Position numbers and translations under genes: made by a program
The notes under the pieces: model-generated
Database searches by the model: none
Told to the model about the DNA's origin: nothing
What the model saw: only the letters and a program-made list of their open reading frames with translations
In this document: positions 36,756 to 47,600 of the stretch, in pieces
How positions within the stretch are numbered: the stretch's first letter is position 1
Layout of the letters: every line of letters begins with the position of its first letter
NCBI GenBank assembly: GCA_013397865.1
Contig: VZTI01005567.1
Coordinates: 736,248 to 800,247 of the forward strand
Direction: 5' to 3'
Length of the DNA stretch: 64,000 bases
From: Struthidea cinerea
Lineage: Eukaryota; Chordata; Aves; Passeriformes; Corcoracidae

Positions 36756-37715
36756 GATCACCCCACGACTGTCCATACCCCCTCCAGATGAAGACAGTTT
36801 TCTCAGGGCTCTTGTGGCAGCTCTCAAAAGCACAAGAGGCAGATTGCAGCAGCTGTTAAATGTTGGGAACACTTTATAAAGCCATCCCTGCATGAGAAGT
36901 GCTGCTCCAGGGCTCAGGTGCTGCCGGTGCCAATCCCTTGGCCTGGAGTGCCCCCAGGAGGGGCCTGGCACATCACACACCGAGGTGGCCGGAGGTCACT
37001 TCAAGGGCAGGATGCTCTCATGTTCCCCCTGAGGATGGAGCAGATGGAGTGCTGTGGAGATGCTCTCTAGGCCTCTCCTGCAGCAAGCAATTGACAAATT
37101 CAGCCTCAGAGGCATTCCCAAGGATGAGGTGAGTGCAGCCATAAAGCCTGGTTTGTGAAGGGGAGATAAAATACACTGTCAAAATATTCCCATTCGACCT
37201 GGAGATGGGACTGAAGCCTTTCTGCACTTACCCTGCAGCCTGTCCTCACCTCTGAGTGACCAGGGAGATGCCCAGAATGCACAGAGGGTAATTCCCAGGG
37301 ACGGTAGGAAATGACTCACTCGCTCGCTGCTGGAGGAGCGCATGAAATACTGGCTGTGCTCTCCTCTCGTACCACACAGGCAGGAGAATTCCTATCAGCA
37401 CACAGAGGCTATAGGGTTTCATCTTCTCATCAGACGCCAGACAAACACCACAGATTGCAGTCACTGCACTGGCAGCCCTGCAGGGTGAGGAGCTCGGCCT
37501 GCAGCATCCACGTCTGTGTTTTGCTGTCACTCAGCTGCAATTTGTGAACTTTGAAAGCAAGAGGTCGTGAACTACAGCCTTGCCAGAGTGGGAGCCAGAG
37601 TACAATCACCATCTCCCTGGCCCACGGGCAGTCGGGGATAAGGAGCAAACTGCAAATACATCTGTTCCTGGATCAGGAATATGCCTGCCAGCAGGACCAG
37701 GGCAGTGACTCTTCC
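36756..37715. other. Spacer between two CR1 copies
   Basis: No gene or RNA was recognised. The frames on both strands at 37.2-37.6 kb resemble nothing known. Confidence 0.5.
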
Positions 37716-38250
37716 CCTGTGCTCAGCACTGCTGAGGCACACCTCGAGTGCTGTGTCCAGTTCTGGGCCCCCCACTTTAGGAAGGACATTGAGGGGCTGG
37801 AGCGTGTCCAGAGAAGGGCAGCAAGGCTGGTGAGGGGTCTGGAGCACAAGTGCTGTGAGGAGCAGCTGGGGGAGCTGGGGTTGTTTATCCAGGAGAAGAG
37901 GAGGCTCAGGGGACACCTCATCACTCTACAACTCCCTGACAGGAGGGTGCAGCCAGGTGGGGGTCGGGCTCTTCTCCCAGGGAACAGGGACAGGACAAGA
38001 GGACACAGCCTTAAGCTGTGCCAGGGGAGGGTCAGGCTGGACACCAGGAAGAAGCTCTTCACAGAAAGGGCGATTGGGCCTCGGCAGGGGCTGCCCAGGG
38101 AGGCGGTGGAATGCCCATCCCTGGAGGTGTTCAATGGAAGCCTGGATGTGGCGCTCAGTGCCATGGTCTGGGCGACGGGGTGGTGTCAGGGCATAGGCTG
38201 GGCTCAATGACCCCAAAGGTCTTTTCCATCCCAGCTGATCCTGGGATATT
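37716..38250 (+). repeat. CR1 LINE, end of ORF2 plus 3' region
   Basis: This is the longest CR1 here with both the coding end and the 3' tail. The frame through 37,740-37,915 encodes a recognisable piece of the CR1 ORF2 C-terminus, downstream of the reverse-transcriptase domain. It includes CCVQFWAPHFRKDIEGLERV and later EKRRLRGH. The 3' part has AGGACAAGAGGACACAGCCT, CAGGAAGAAGCTCTTCACAG and TGCCCATCCCTGGAGGTGTT, ending around CCCAGCTGATCCTGGGAT. Most of ORF2, including the catalytic domains, is absent, so it cannot move by itself. Confidence 0.94.
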
Positions 38251-41200
38251 CAAGCCCAGCAGGAGGAGTGCCTGTGCTGGGGCACCCTCAGCAGGCAGCA
38301 CAGCACCACGGAGTCAGTGCCTTCCACAGCCTGTCACACTCAGCACTGGGATTTCCATCTGGAAGCTGGAATCCCATTAGTGTGGAAAAGATACTATTTC
38401 GTCCCAAACGGTGTGTCCCTGTCTGTCCCTGGAGCAGTCTGCTGGACACGGGGTTTGCAGTGGTGCCATCCCGAGAGTCTGGACTCCTCCATGAAGAAGT
38501 AGCATTCCAACCCCTGAGTGGCCCAAGGGAGCAGCAGTTACAGATGACTGGGATTTCTCTTTTTGAACCGGGAAACCTTGGAATGCTGGAACTAAAACTG
38601 ACCAGGACAAAATCTTTTACCTTTAAAATATGGTTAAATCACTTCGTTCTCTTTCAACCATTTCAAGCATAAAAGTCCATTAACATTATGTTTTTACTTA
38701 AGATAGTCAGTAAAAACGCTGCACAACTTTATAATTGCCAGTGAGGTAGTTTAACTCATCCAAACAGTGTTTGCTTAATGAACAACTCTGAGATCTGTCA
38801 GTAGATTTCAATTTCAGTGAATACCACGGTGATATTGAAATCTGCATTTTGCAAAATGCTTTCCAACAAATGTTGAGGGTTCCGGAACGCTCCCCAATGT
38901 ACAGTTCTTTGATGTGTGTGACAAGGATGTTAATGCAATTTTAGCACACAAAACGATAGTGGGATTAAACTGACTCCATTTGAAAGTACATCAAGATCCT
39001 TAGGAGAATGTACCAGAGATAAGAGGGGCTAAATGTTAATATCCAGAAGCTGTCATATGATAAGGTCAGTGTATTGTTAGCTAATGAAATACAGACTTAA
39101 TGTATCTCCTGTTGGCTGTGGAGCAGGCAGGATGTCAGCCTGCTTTATTAGCTTAGTGAGAATTTGAAAATCAAGATGTGAAAGAAGGTGGCCAGACCAA
39201 CAAATGCTTTTTAATTAACCCAAGAGGAATAATCTGTTAATTTAACTTCTCAGCTCCAGACACCAACATAACCAGTGCTGGGACACCTTCATAGGCTTTG
39301 CCACCCTTCCTTTAGTGAGCAACAGCCACAAACATTCAAAGGTTTAAAATAGCGAAGTATCTCATTTTATAAAGTATATAACAGGCATCACAGTGCCCCC
39401 ATTTTCCAGTCTCCTGGGTCCCTGAGGCACTGATTAGACTATTCCTCCGGGAAGCACCCAGGAAAGCCAGGAGAAGGCCTTCAGTAAAGGTTTTGATCAA
39501 TGTTTCCAGAACTTTCCTTTGAATGAGAGAAGGAACTTTGTAGAAATCCAGATCTCTAATGCTAAAAGGAAATAACGCTTTTACTCATGACTCAGTAGAG
39601 AAAAATAAGTCTCGTTTGTTGCATGTATGTTCTTGTTTACTTCTTGTCCTGTTGATGGCTGTTTGCCACTGCTGTCACCTCCACTCCTGTGTGTTTGTTC
39701 TTTGCACTCCTGCCTGGGGAGCTCAGTGCTGCCCAGGGTTCCCCACAAACACCAACACTTGCTATTTCCTTCTGCTATGGCTTAAACACCTCCTGTGGAC
39801 TCTCAGGCCTTCCCTTCGGCTTTGAGGTAGTTCCCAGGTATAACTGAAGGAAAGAAAAATTGCTAAATATTTCTGTCTTCACATTTCTTCCTTACTTCTC
39901 TTATTTCTTCTTATGTCTTGCTCCTAATAGGCCTCAGCTTCCCTGCTTTTGCTCTGTCCTGGGAACTGAGACATGCATATTTTCCTTCAGAATGCTGAAA
40001 TCAAAGGTTCTTTCGCAGCAGCTTTTCCCCCCGGACCAATGTGGATATCAAAGAGCAGTGTTTGTATGCACGCTGCAAACCAAACCCCAAAGACCTCCAG
40101 CCTCTCCTGACACTCAGAGGTGACATTACTGCTGCAAGACTGTCTGCTGTGGATACACTCTGCAGCACCCTGATTCCCACAGAGTCTGTGTCCACCAGGA
40201 CTAAAAGTGTCTCTTGAGATGTCTTTTCTTCTCCAGTGGTTACCCAGGGGGTCACACAATCCCACAAGGCAGCCCAGAGACCGAGGTATTTCAGGGAGAC
40301 AGAAGAAATTCAGGTGTGAGTATCTGACCCAACAATTCCATGTCAACAAAACACTCACTGAATCAACAGATCCCTCGGCTGGATTGATGGAGTCATTGTC
40401 CTTTGGATTAACTGGCACCCCGAACAGCACAGGCTGCCCACGCCGGCCCAGTCCCGATGGAGCAAACCTAAAACGTCTGCTGGAGCACTTCTAGCTGTAA
40501 TTCCGAGAATTCAGGAGATGAATCCTCTGCTGTGAGAAAGGGGAAAACAACCTGTTTAACCTGCTTGGGTCCCTTCATGGGCAGGTGTCTCACAAGTTTC
40601 CCATCAGCTGGACCTGCACCTTCCAGGGAGTGACATCCAAAGCATCCCGGCACAAACCCGCTGGAAACGGGTCCTGGTGCTCCACTCTCCCACAGGCTGC
40701 ACCTGTGTCCCTCACCACAGCCCAGGGGTCCTCCTGGTGTCTGCACGGGCCCCTTCCAGGCCCTCCAGCCTCTGCAAACACATGCAGAGCTCCACCAGGG
40801 TAAGTAATGAGATGCAAATGTATTCCTTCAGAGGTTGATCCAAAGCCCAGTCAAGTCAATTATTATTAATGTAATTAGTACTGTATAAGCAGTTCAAGGC
40901 ATAATTCAAGTCAGGTCTCCATCCAGGCAGGCTGTGGACATGTGCAGAGCAGAATTGAAGGGTTTACAAGCTAACTGAGTGTGACAGACAAAAAGAAAGA
41001 GAGGAAGGAGATGTGAGGTGATATAAAAGGAGCAGATAATCTGCCACGGAAACCCAATCTTAATCCTGGGCTTTGTCTGGCAAACCATGCAGCCTTCAGC
41101 GGGAATTTCCAATAACAGTTAATCAGCAGCGTGTTCATTAAACAGTATTTTGAACCTTTATTTGTCATGAATTTTCTCTCTCCTTACATTTTTATTTGTT

Positions 41201-41379
41201 CCCCCTGCCTTGGGCTGGCATGAGCACGCAGTTTATTTCTCTGGCAGGGACTGTGTACTGGGGGTCATTCAAGCCAAGCCAACAGCATGACCCTGGAGTT
41301 GCAGGCATGAATGAAGGGCTGAACAAAACCCACCACGAGCTTTGCTTTCTTCTGCATCGGTGATTAAAAACGCCTGGGT
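38251..41379. other. Unique non-coding stretch, AT-rich core
   Basis: Positions 38,680-39,260 are AT-rich but complex, with several homeodomain-type TAAT cores, and look like a candidate regulatory element. The rest shows no gene, RNA or transposon I can name. Confidence 0.5.
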
Positions 41380-41519
41380 CACACGGAGCGCTCCCCGCTC
41401 TCCTCCAGGGGAGCTGGTTTGCTCGAGCGTCACGTCCAGATGCCAACCCCCTCGCCCCTCGCTGATCGCTGGCACTCTCCCAAAAGCTCTTTTTTCCCTC
41501 TTTTTCTCTTTTTTTTTTT

Positions 41520-41571
41520 NNNNNNNNNNNNNNNNNNNNNNNNNNNNNNNNNNNNNNNNNNNNNNNNNNNN
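41520..41571. other. Assembly gap of 52 N
   Basis: Unknown bases interrupt a poly-T/pyrimidine tract that starts about 41,485 and resumes with TTTTTCCCCC at 41,572. Frames that appear to cross it are meaningless. The true length may differ from 52. Confidence 0.99.
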
Positions 41572-41604
41572 TTTTTCCCCCAGTGCAGAAGGGAGGGTTT
41601 CCAC

Positions 41605-41635
41605 GGGCGGAGGGGGGCTTTGGGGGGACGCGGGG
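41605..41635 (+). other. G-quadruplex motif next to the gap
   Basis: Four G-tracts at 41,605-41,607, 41,612-41,617, 41,622-41,627 and 41,632-41,635 are separated by 4-base loops. Together with the adjoining T-tract this can explain why sequencing or assembly failed here. Confidence 0.75.
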
Positions 41636-42365
41636 AGCAGGGAAGGCTCGCTGGGATGCGGAGCCGCTGCCGCTCCTCGCTGTGCTCGACACCTCTGCCC
41701 GGGCTCAGCCCGCTGGTGCAGCCAGAGCACCCTCTGCTGCTCTGACCCTCCTGCCAGGCAGCCCCCGGCACTGCCCAACCTTCCCGAACACGGGCTGGGA
41801 TGCTCCCGGCACCCAGGCTCCCTCCCAGCCTGCCCCCCGGGCTCTGCGAGCGCACGATCCCAGATTTTGGGTGGTGATGGAGCGTGGGGTGAGAGCCACG
41901 CAGCCTCCACCAGTGCCTCTGCAAACCTGCTGGTTACTGAGCCACAGGATTATTAAAAAAGGGCAGGAAAGTCTCCTTGCTCCGTAAGGCCGGTGTCTGG
42001 TGTGACGGGGGATACAAGGCTGCACCAGAGCCCTCGGCACCGGCACGGCTTTTATCTGAAAATATTTATAACTGCCCTTGCTATTAGAGCATGTGAATGC
42101 AATTAGAATATTCCAACAGGACTCAGCCGAGTATGTGGTAAACCAAGGGAACCCACAAGGGAATGAGCGCGAGATAATCCGCCTATCGTGCACATCCAGG
42201 GCACCGGGATTCCTTCCAGAACGCAGCCGTTCCCCGCTCCTCGCTGCTGCTCCCGGCGAGGGGAGCACAGCCCGGCTGGGGCCGCACTGCTGGGCTGGAG
42301 GCCACCAGCTCAGCCCCGGAGTGGCCAGGCAGCCACGCCAGGCAGCCACGGAGAGCAGCGGTGGT

Positions 42366-42904
42366 GAGATCTTTGTAGCTGGAAAAGGCAAGTCAACATG
42401 CAAATCCTAGTTAAAGTATCTTTATTAGCAGCATTTTAATCACTTGCAAAACCTGGACTGGGATCAAACCAAACATAAGGCAGCAGCTGCTGTAAACAGC
42501 CGTTGTTGAAATGGAAAAATGATTAGTGCTGAGGGAAGGATGTCAGGCGTAATGAGCCTGCCTTGGCTGCTGCTGGGGCTGGGCACCGGGCACAGCCGGG
42601 CACCTCCGCGCCCTCTCCTGCCCTAAAACCTCTCCTGGTGCAGGGATCCCCAGACCTGCAACCTCCCTGCCTACCCCAGTAACCATCCCTGGCCATATTT
42701 ACAGCACCAAGGGACTTTTCAGACTCTGCTTGAAGAAGGGAACAATTCCACTGGTGCAGGAGCCTCTCTCCTTCTGTAACACTGAAAGTCATTTTAACTT
42801 CCACAGAATTAGGGAAGAGTAATTATCCACCAAAACTTGCACTGAAAGAAGGTGTATATTGGCCATATTTTGGCTCTGGTATTAATTACACTTTCTTCCC
42901 CTCT
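42366..42904. other. Spacer between CpG block and CR1
   Basis: No gene or repeat was recognised. The sequence drops back to low CpG content after about 42,610. Confidence 0.45.
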
Positions 42905-43455
42905 GCTGCAGGAAGGGACCTGGGGGTGCTGCTTCACAGCCAGTTGGACCTGAGTCAGCAGTGCCTGGAGCCAGGAGGGACATCCCTGTCCTGGGGACAT
43001 CAGGCTGGGCCAGGGAGGGATTGTCCCGCTCTGCTCTGGGCTGGGGCAGCCTCACCTCCCAGGGCTGGGGCAGTTTGGGTGCCACAGTATAAAAAACCAT
43101 TAAAGGATGGACATGAGGATGGGGAAGGGTCTGGACAGGAGCTGCTGAGGGGACTTGGATTTGTTCAGCTGGAGAAGAGGAGACTGAGGGGAGACCACCT
43201 CATTGTGGTCATCAACAGCCTCCCGAGGGGCAGCTCTGACCCCTTCACTCTCATGACCAGCAACACAATCCAGGGAGCGGCTGGAGCTGGGCCAGGGCAG
43301 GCTCAGGCTGGAGAGCAGGGAAAGGTTCTTCCCCAGAGGGTGCTGGGCACTGCCCAGGCTCCCCAGGGAATGGGCACGGCCCCGAGGCTGCCAGAGCTCC
43401 AGGGCTGCACAGGGTGGGGTTGTTGGGGTGTCTGTGCAGGGCCACAGCTCTCGCT
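42905..43455 (+). repeat. CR1 LINE fragment lacking its 3' tail
   Basis: It begins with AAGGGACCTGGGGGTGCTGC, the end of CR1 ORF2. It passes through AGCAGTGCCTGGAG, GGTCTGGACAGGAG, AGCTGGAGAAGAGGAGACTG and GGAGAGCAGGGAAAGGTTCT, reaching the CTCCCCAGGGAATGGGCACG block. The match stops near 43,455 before the usual terminal microsatellite. It is a plus-strand copy with only remnant coding sequence. Confidence 0.9.
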
Positions 43456-44551
43456 GTGACACCTCAGGCCCTCCCTCTGCACAGAGAGCTCCTCTTCCCT
43501 TCCTCATTGACAGGTGCCACAAGAAATTCCCCATGTGAAAGCAGCTCAAATCATGTTGAGCATGAGCATACACAAGCCATCAATCATCCCCGTGTGCCAC
43601 GAGGAGCAGCAGCCAGTTCCTTAAATCATCTGCATTTCAAACGCTGAGTGTCAAAACACGAGAAGTGGCTTCAGACAAACCAGCTCTGAGTCCTGTGCAA
43701 GCCGTCGGGAGGGGAAAAAGCATTGTTTAGTATTTTTCATTTCCATCAGGGGGAGCCTGTGCACAGAGGATTAGTCCCGGTGATTCCAGCCCCGGAGGCT
43801 TCCCGCAGTCACAGCTCGCTGAGACCTTGCGTGTGATGTGGGCTGCGAGGTCCCGGGAGCTCTGCCTCGTGTGAGCGAATTCAGAAACATTTCTGCATTT
43901 ACAGAACGCTTGAGCCGTGCTCAGCAGCGAGATCTGTTTATCTAATTACAATTAGTGGAAGGTTAACATTTTTATTTAGCTGATGTATAATTCATACCAC
44001 CAACAATGCAAACCGCGCTCTGTGGTTTGGGGGTTGACTCTACCTGGTAAATATTAACATCTGTGCCATGAAAAATAATTAGAGGGTTACATGTCAAGAT
44101 CTGTGTCAGGGTTATGTGGTATCGACTGTAGGGCTTGGAATTAAAGACCTGGCTGTAAACAGACTTCACAAGACACCACCCCGGATCAAAGGGAAGCAAT
44201 ACTTTCTATCTGTTATGGTAGCACGAGGAAGTAAACGGCTGGTAAAAAATTCAGAAATTCAAACACTTCCCATTGGAGAGGTGGCAAAAAAGTCAAATGC
44301 CAATTATCAGGTGTTACACAGAGTGAATCAGGTGTTAAACACACTGAACTTCCTACACAACATATAAAAAACCTCTGTTGAATAAAAACCAATGAAAATC
44401 TAACACTGCAAGGGCCTCTGAGGTGTAACTTTAGAGCTCTACTTGCAGTTCTCTGGGAGGAAAAATTGGCCTTCATGGTTAAACCTGTCCTATTTTTGAG
44501 AAAAGAGCAGTGGCCACCGCTGACCACTGTGTGCAGCACCTGCTGAAGTTC
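43456..44551. other. Spacer with small CpG cluster and AT-rich candidate element
   Basis: Positions 43,695-43,935 carry about fifteen CpGs, then an AT-rich block at 43,905-44,110 includes the near-palindrome CTAATTACAATTAG (43,942-43,955). An 83-codon frame at 44,116-44,367 resembles no known protein. No gene is claimed. Confidence 0.4.
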
Positions 44552-44600
44552 TCTTACCTGGTCCCATCCAACCCAAACCATTCTGGGATTCCATGATGGG
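44552..44600 (+). repeat. CR1 3'-terminal stub
   Basis: Only the last few dozen bases of a CR1 are present: GGTCCCATCCAACCCAAACC and then ATTCTGGGATTCCATGATG. Such very short 5'-truncated insertions are common for CR1. Confidence 0.88.
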
Positions 44601-47600
44601 TGTCAGCAATTTATGATGTTTTTTCAAGAGCAGGCTCCGAAGTTCAGTGCAGCCAGCATAACATAAAAACGTATTTTGATTTGATCCGTTCCCATATTTC
44701 ATTTGTGTAACAGGATTTAAGTGCTTGGGCATTAAACGCACACATACTCGATTTTCACTGGGGAAAGAACTAAAGATTTTGTTGTCTATATACAATGGAG
44801 AACTCTTTTACATTAAAGTCTAAAGAAAGCAGCTCGTGCACAAAGAATCCCCTTTGATGGTAAGGCAGCACCAGAGCACACCTAGAGACACAAAAACTGG
44901 ATAAATAATGAACACAGGCCCTAAGCCTCACCTCCAGCCACTCTGTCCGGCAGAATGGAGGTCAGCTCCTTCAGCTGCCCTGCTGGGGGTTAAAATGTAG
45001 GTGCCCTCTGGGGTCATCCCTTATCTCCCTATCTCATTCTGTACATGATGGAGAGGGGCTCACAACAGTTCACTCCCGGCCCAATTCCAGATGAGGCCAT
45101 TGTAAAAATAATAAAAATATAGTGCATACAAAGTCAGCTCTAGTGGCTTGAGTGCAGACATGAGGTGGCAGGAGTCAAAGAGCTCATTATATTAATTATA
45201 AAATAACTGTGGAAAAGGCTGAATTCCATCTTCTGAAATCTTTCAGCTGAGTCTTACTAAAATATGTGCTCTGCTCCTGCAAGGCTTAGAGGCTTAATAG
45301 AGGATTCAAAGAGAATCAGAATGGTATCTCTTGGCTTTAAACATCTCTGGATCTTGAGTGAGCAAATGAGTTGCCAAGGAATAACGTCCCTTTTTTAATT
45401 CAAAGTAAAACACACCGACATTTCCAATCTGGGGAGACAGCTACCGAGGAGATCCGATATCAGACCTCAGTCTTGTTTCCTCTGCTACAAGGCAAGGGCA
45501 GATCAGTCCAAAGAAAACTCCTCAGCAGATTGAAGCAGTCGAAAAAAAAGTACATTTACTTGTTAATGTCTCGTAGTCTCAGATGTCTACGGTACAAAGG
45601 AAAGTATTTGAACAGCTTAAAAGTTTTATGGTTAGAAAAACATTCAATAAAAAATACATTTTTGCAGGACTGGCTAAGGAACCACAGGCAGGCAGGAATT
45701 CCGGGAAAGCCCCCGTTCCTCTGGGAGGAGCCAGTGGGGAGCAGGGAGAGGGGTCCCTGTGCTGCCCTGGTTCCCCAGAGAGACAGGGAAGGGATGTTTG
45801 GGATTTTTACCTCTGGAAAAGTCTTTGATCAGGCAGCTGGGCTCGATCTCAGAGATGCAGCTTTCTGCTAGCAAAATCCCAAATCCCAAAGCTGGGTGCT
45901 GTGTTTGCAATCTCCCAAAAATCTGACGTGTTCCATGTGCCACTGAACCTCCCCACATCTGTGAGCTTGCTTAGAACAAAGTCATGAACTTTCAGAGCAA
46001 CAACTGCCTCTTGGACAGAGAGGTTCTGGGCCAAGCTTCAAATGCCCCCCACCCCGTGATTTATGGGTTGGTATCCAAAGCAGAGCAGCAGATTTACTCT
46101 TTCTTGTGATTTACAGAGCTGAAACCAGGTGAGATATGGGGTTTTTAATGAGTTTGACCTAGAATTTGAAAATCCCTTTGATGCCCAAATTCAAAGTGAA
46201 TTTGAGTCAGAGAAATGAGCCCACATGAACCAGACCCAAGAATGCATCTCCTCAAAGCCCTGTGAAGTGAAAGCACAGCTTTGCAGCAGCTTTTGTTGAC
46301 ATCTTCCCTTGCAGCACCTTTCTAAAGCTTCTGACTGCCCAAATGCAAAATGTCCTCACCTCACTATTCACAAATGGTCTTTAACAAATATTCAGAGGTC
46401 TGGTTATACATTACATGAGCATTACGAGAATGCATTGTCTGGCACCAGCATCTCACAGGCTTTCCAGGGGTTATGTTCTCTCTCTCCAACAAGAAAAAAA
46501 TGTTGTCGTAGTTGTGATCAGCATCAATAAACCAGAGTGGTTTATTCTCAGTGAACTGACAAAAAAAAGCAAGGGAAAGCAGGACATCAGTCCTGAAGAA
46601 AGCGGTGACTGACCTGGGCACTGGTGGTGATGCTGAGCTGAGGTCCCCAGAACTGAAGCTCACAGCTTTTCATTTTAGAAACTGCGTGTGGCACGAGGTC
46701 AAAAATCCCCTACACTGCAACTACCACAAAACTCCTGCTAAGGACAAGAGAGGGAACCAAACCCTGCAAAAATGAAAGCCTAAAAGTCCCACTTGGGCTG
46801 AGCAAACCTGGCTCTACAGCCCTGCCCAAGAGATGGTGCAGCAAAGCTTCTTGGAAGCCTCCTGAGAAACTTCTCTGGTGTGCGGCAGTGCCAGCTGACA
46901 CAATGGAAAGCACACAGGGGATGTTTCAAGAAATCACTTCACTTGGAAAAAAAACTATGAGCAATGCTTTTTTCTGAGAACCAGTTTTCCAAATAGAAGG
47001 TTCATTTTCCTCCTCAGAACAATTTCTCCCTTCAGCTGTAAACGCGACAATTTACATCTGAAGTAGCCTTAAGATTCTACCGAGTCAAAATCAAGGCAAG
47101 TGTTCCGAGGCAATCGTTCTTTCTGAGACATTTCTTCTTTGGAAAATGAGAGACCCAGCAGAAACTGGAAGATTTTATTGCAAGTGACAGAACATCGGGC
47201 TCAGTGTCGGAAGCCTCAGCCTTGGTGTTAAGGAACACAAAGCTCCTGACTCCAATTAAGTTTTGTTCCATTTATTTGGGCAGAGAATTGGGCCTTTTGA
47301 AGGAAAAGTCAACAGGCTCCAGGGAGCAGCCATGACAGGGAGACACCACATGGAAATTGCTTTTTTTCCTGCTCCCAAGACATCAATCCTGAAGGAAAGC
47401 CTATAGGTGCTGACAAGCTTCAGCACTACAGATTAAACCAAGACAGGAAAAGTAATAAAGGGTGAAAAACAAACAAAGGAATATTTTAGCTCTCTTGGGG
47501 ATAAAAGGTTCTTTTGCCTGGCATTATTGGTCTTCTCTCACCTTTAGCTTTGCTGGGGAGAATACTAGATTCTCCCTGGCATGCCAAGTCCTGAATCCAT

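Larger units (their letters stand above)
41380..42365. promoter_or_regulatory. CpG-rich block (CpG-island-like)
   Basis: CpG dinucleotides are far denser here than in flanking sequence. By hand count there are about 17 in 42,161-42,360, close to the number expected from its GC content, and similar density at 41,385-41,470 and 41,600-41,900. In vertebrates such blocks mark promoters or developmental enhancers. A short lower-density stretch at 42,050-42,160 splits it. No TATA box or recognisable first exon is visible, so strand and target are unknown. The assembly gap lies within it. Confidence 0.55.

Noticed and set aside
37551..38210. 219-codon plus-strand frame
   Set aside because: Its middle is a remnant of CR1 ORF2 and the rest is CR1 3' sequence. 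It is listed as a repeat, not as a host gene.
39822..39845. TGAGGTAG resembling the let-7 seed
   Set aside because: Bases after the seed do not match let-7, and no hairpin partner is apparent.
41192..41956. Frames of 108-213 codons spanning the N gap
   Set aside because: They run through 52 unknown bases whose true length is unknown, so the frames cannot be trusted.
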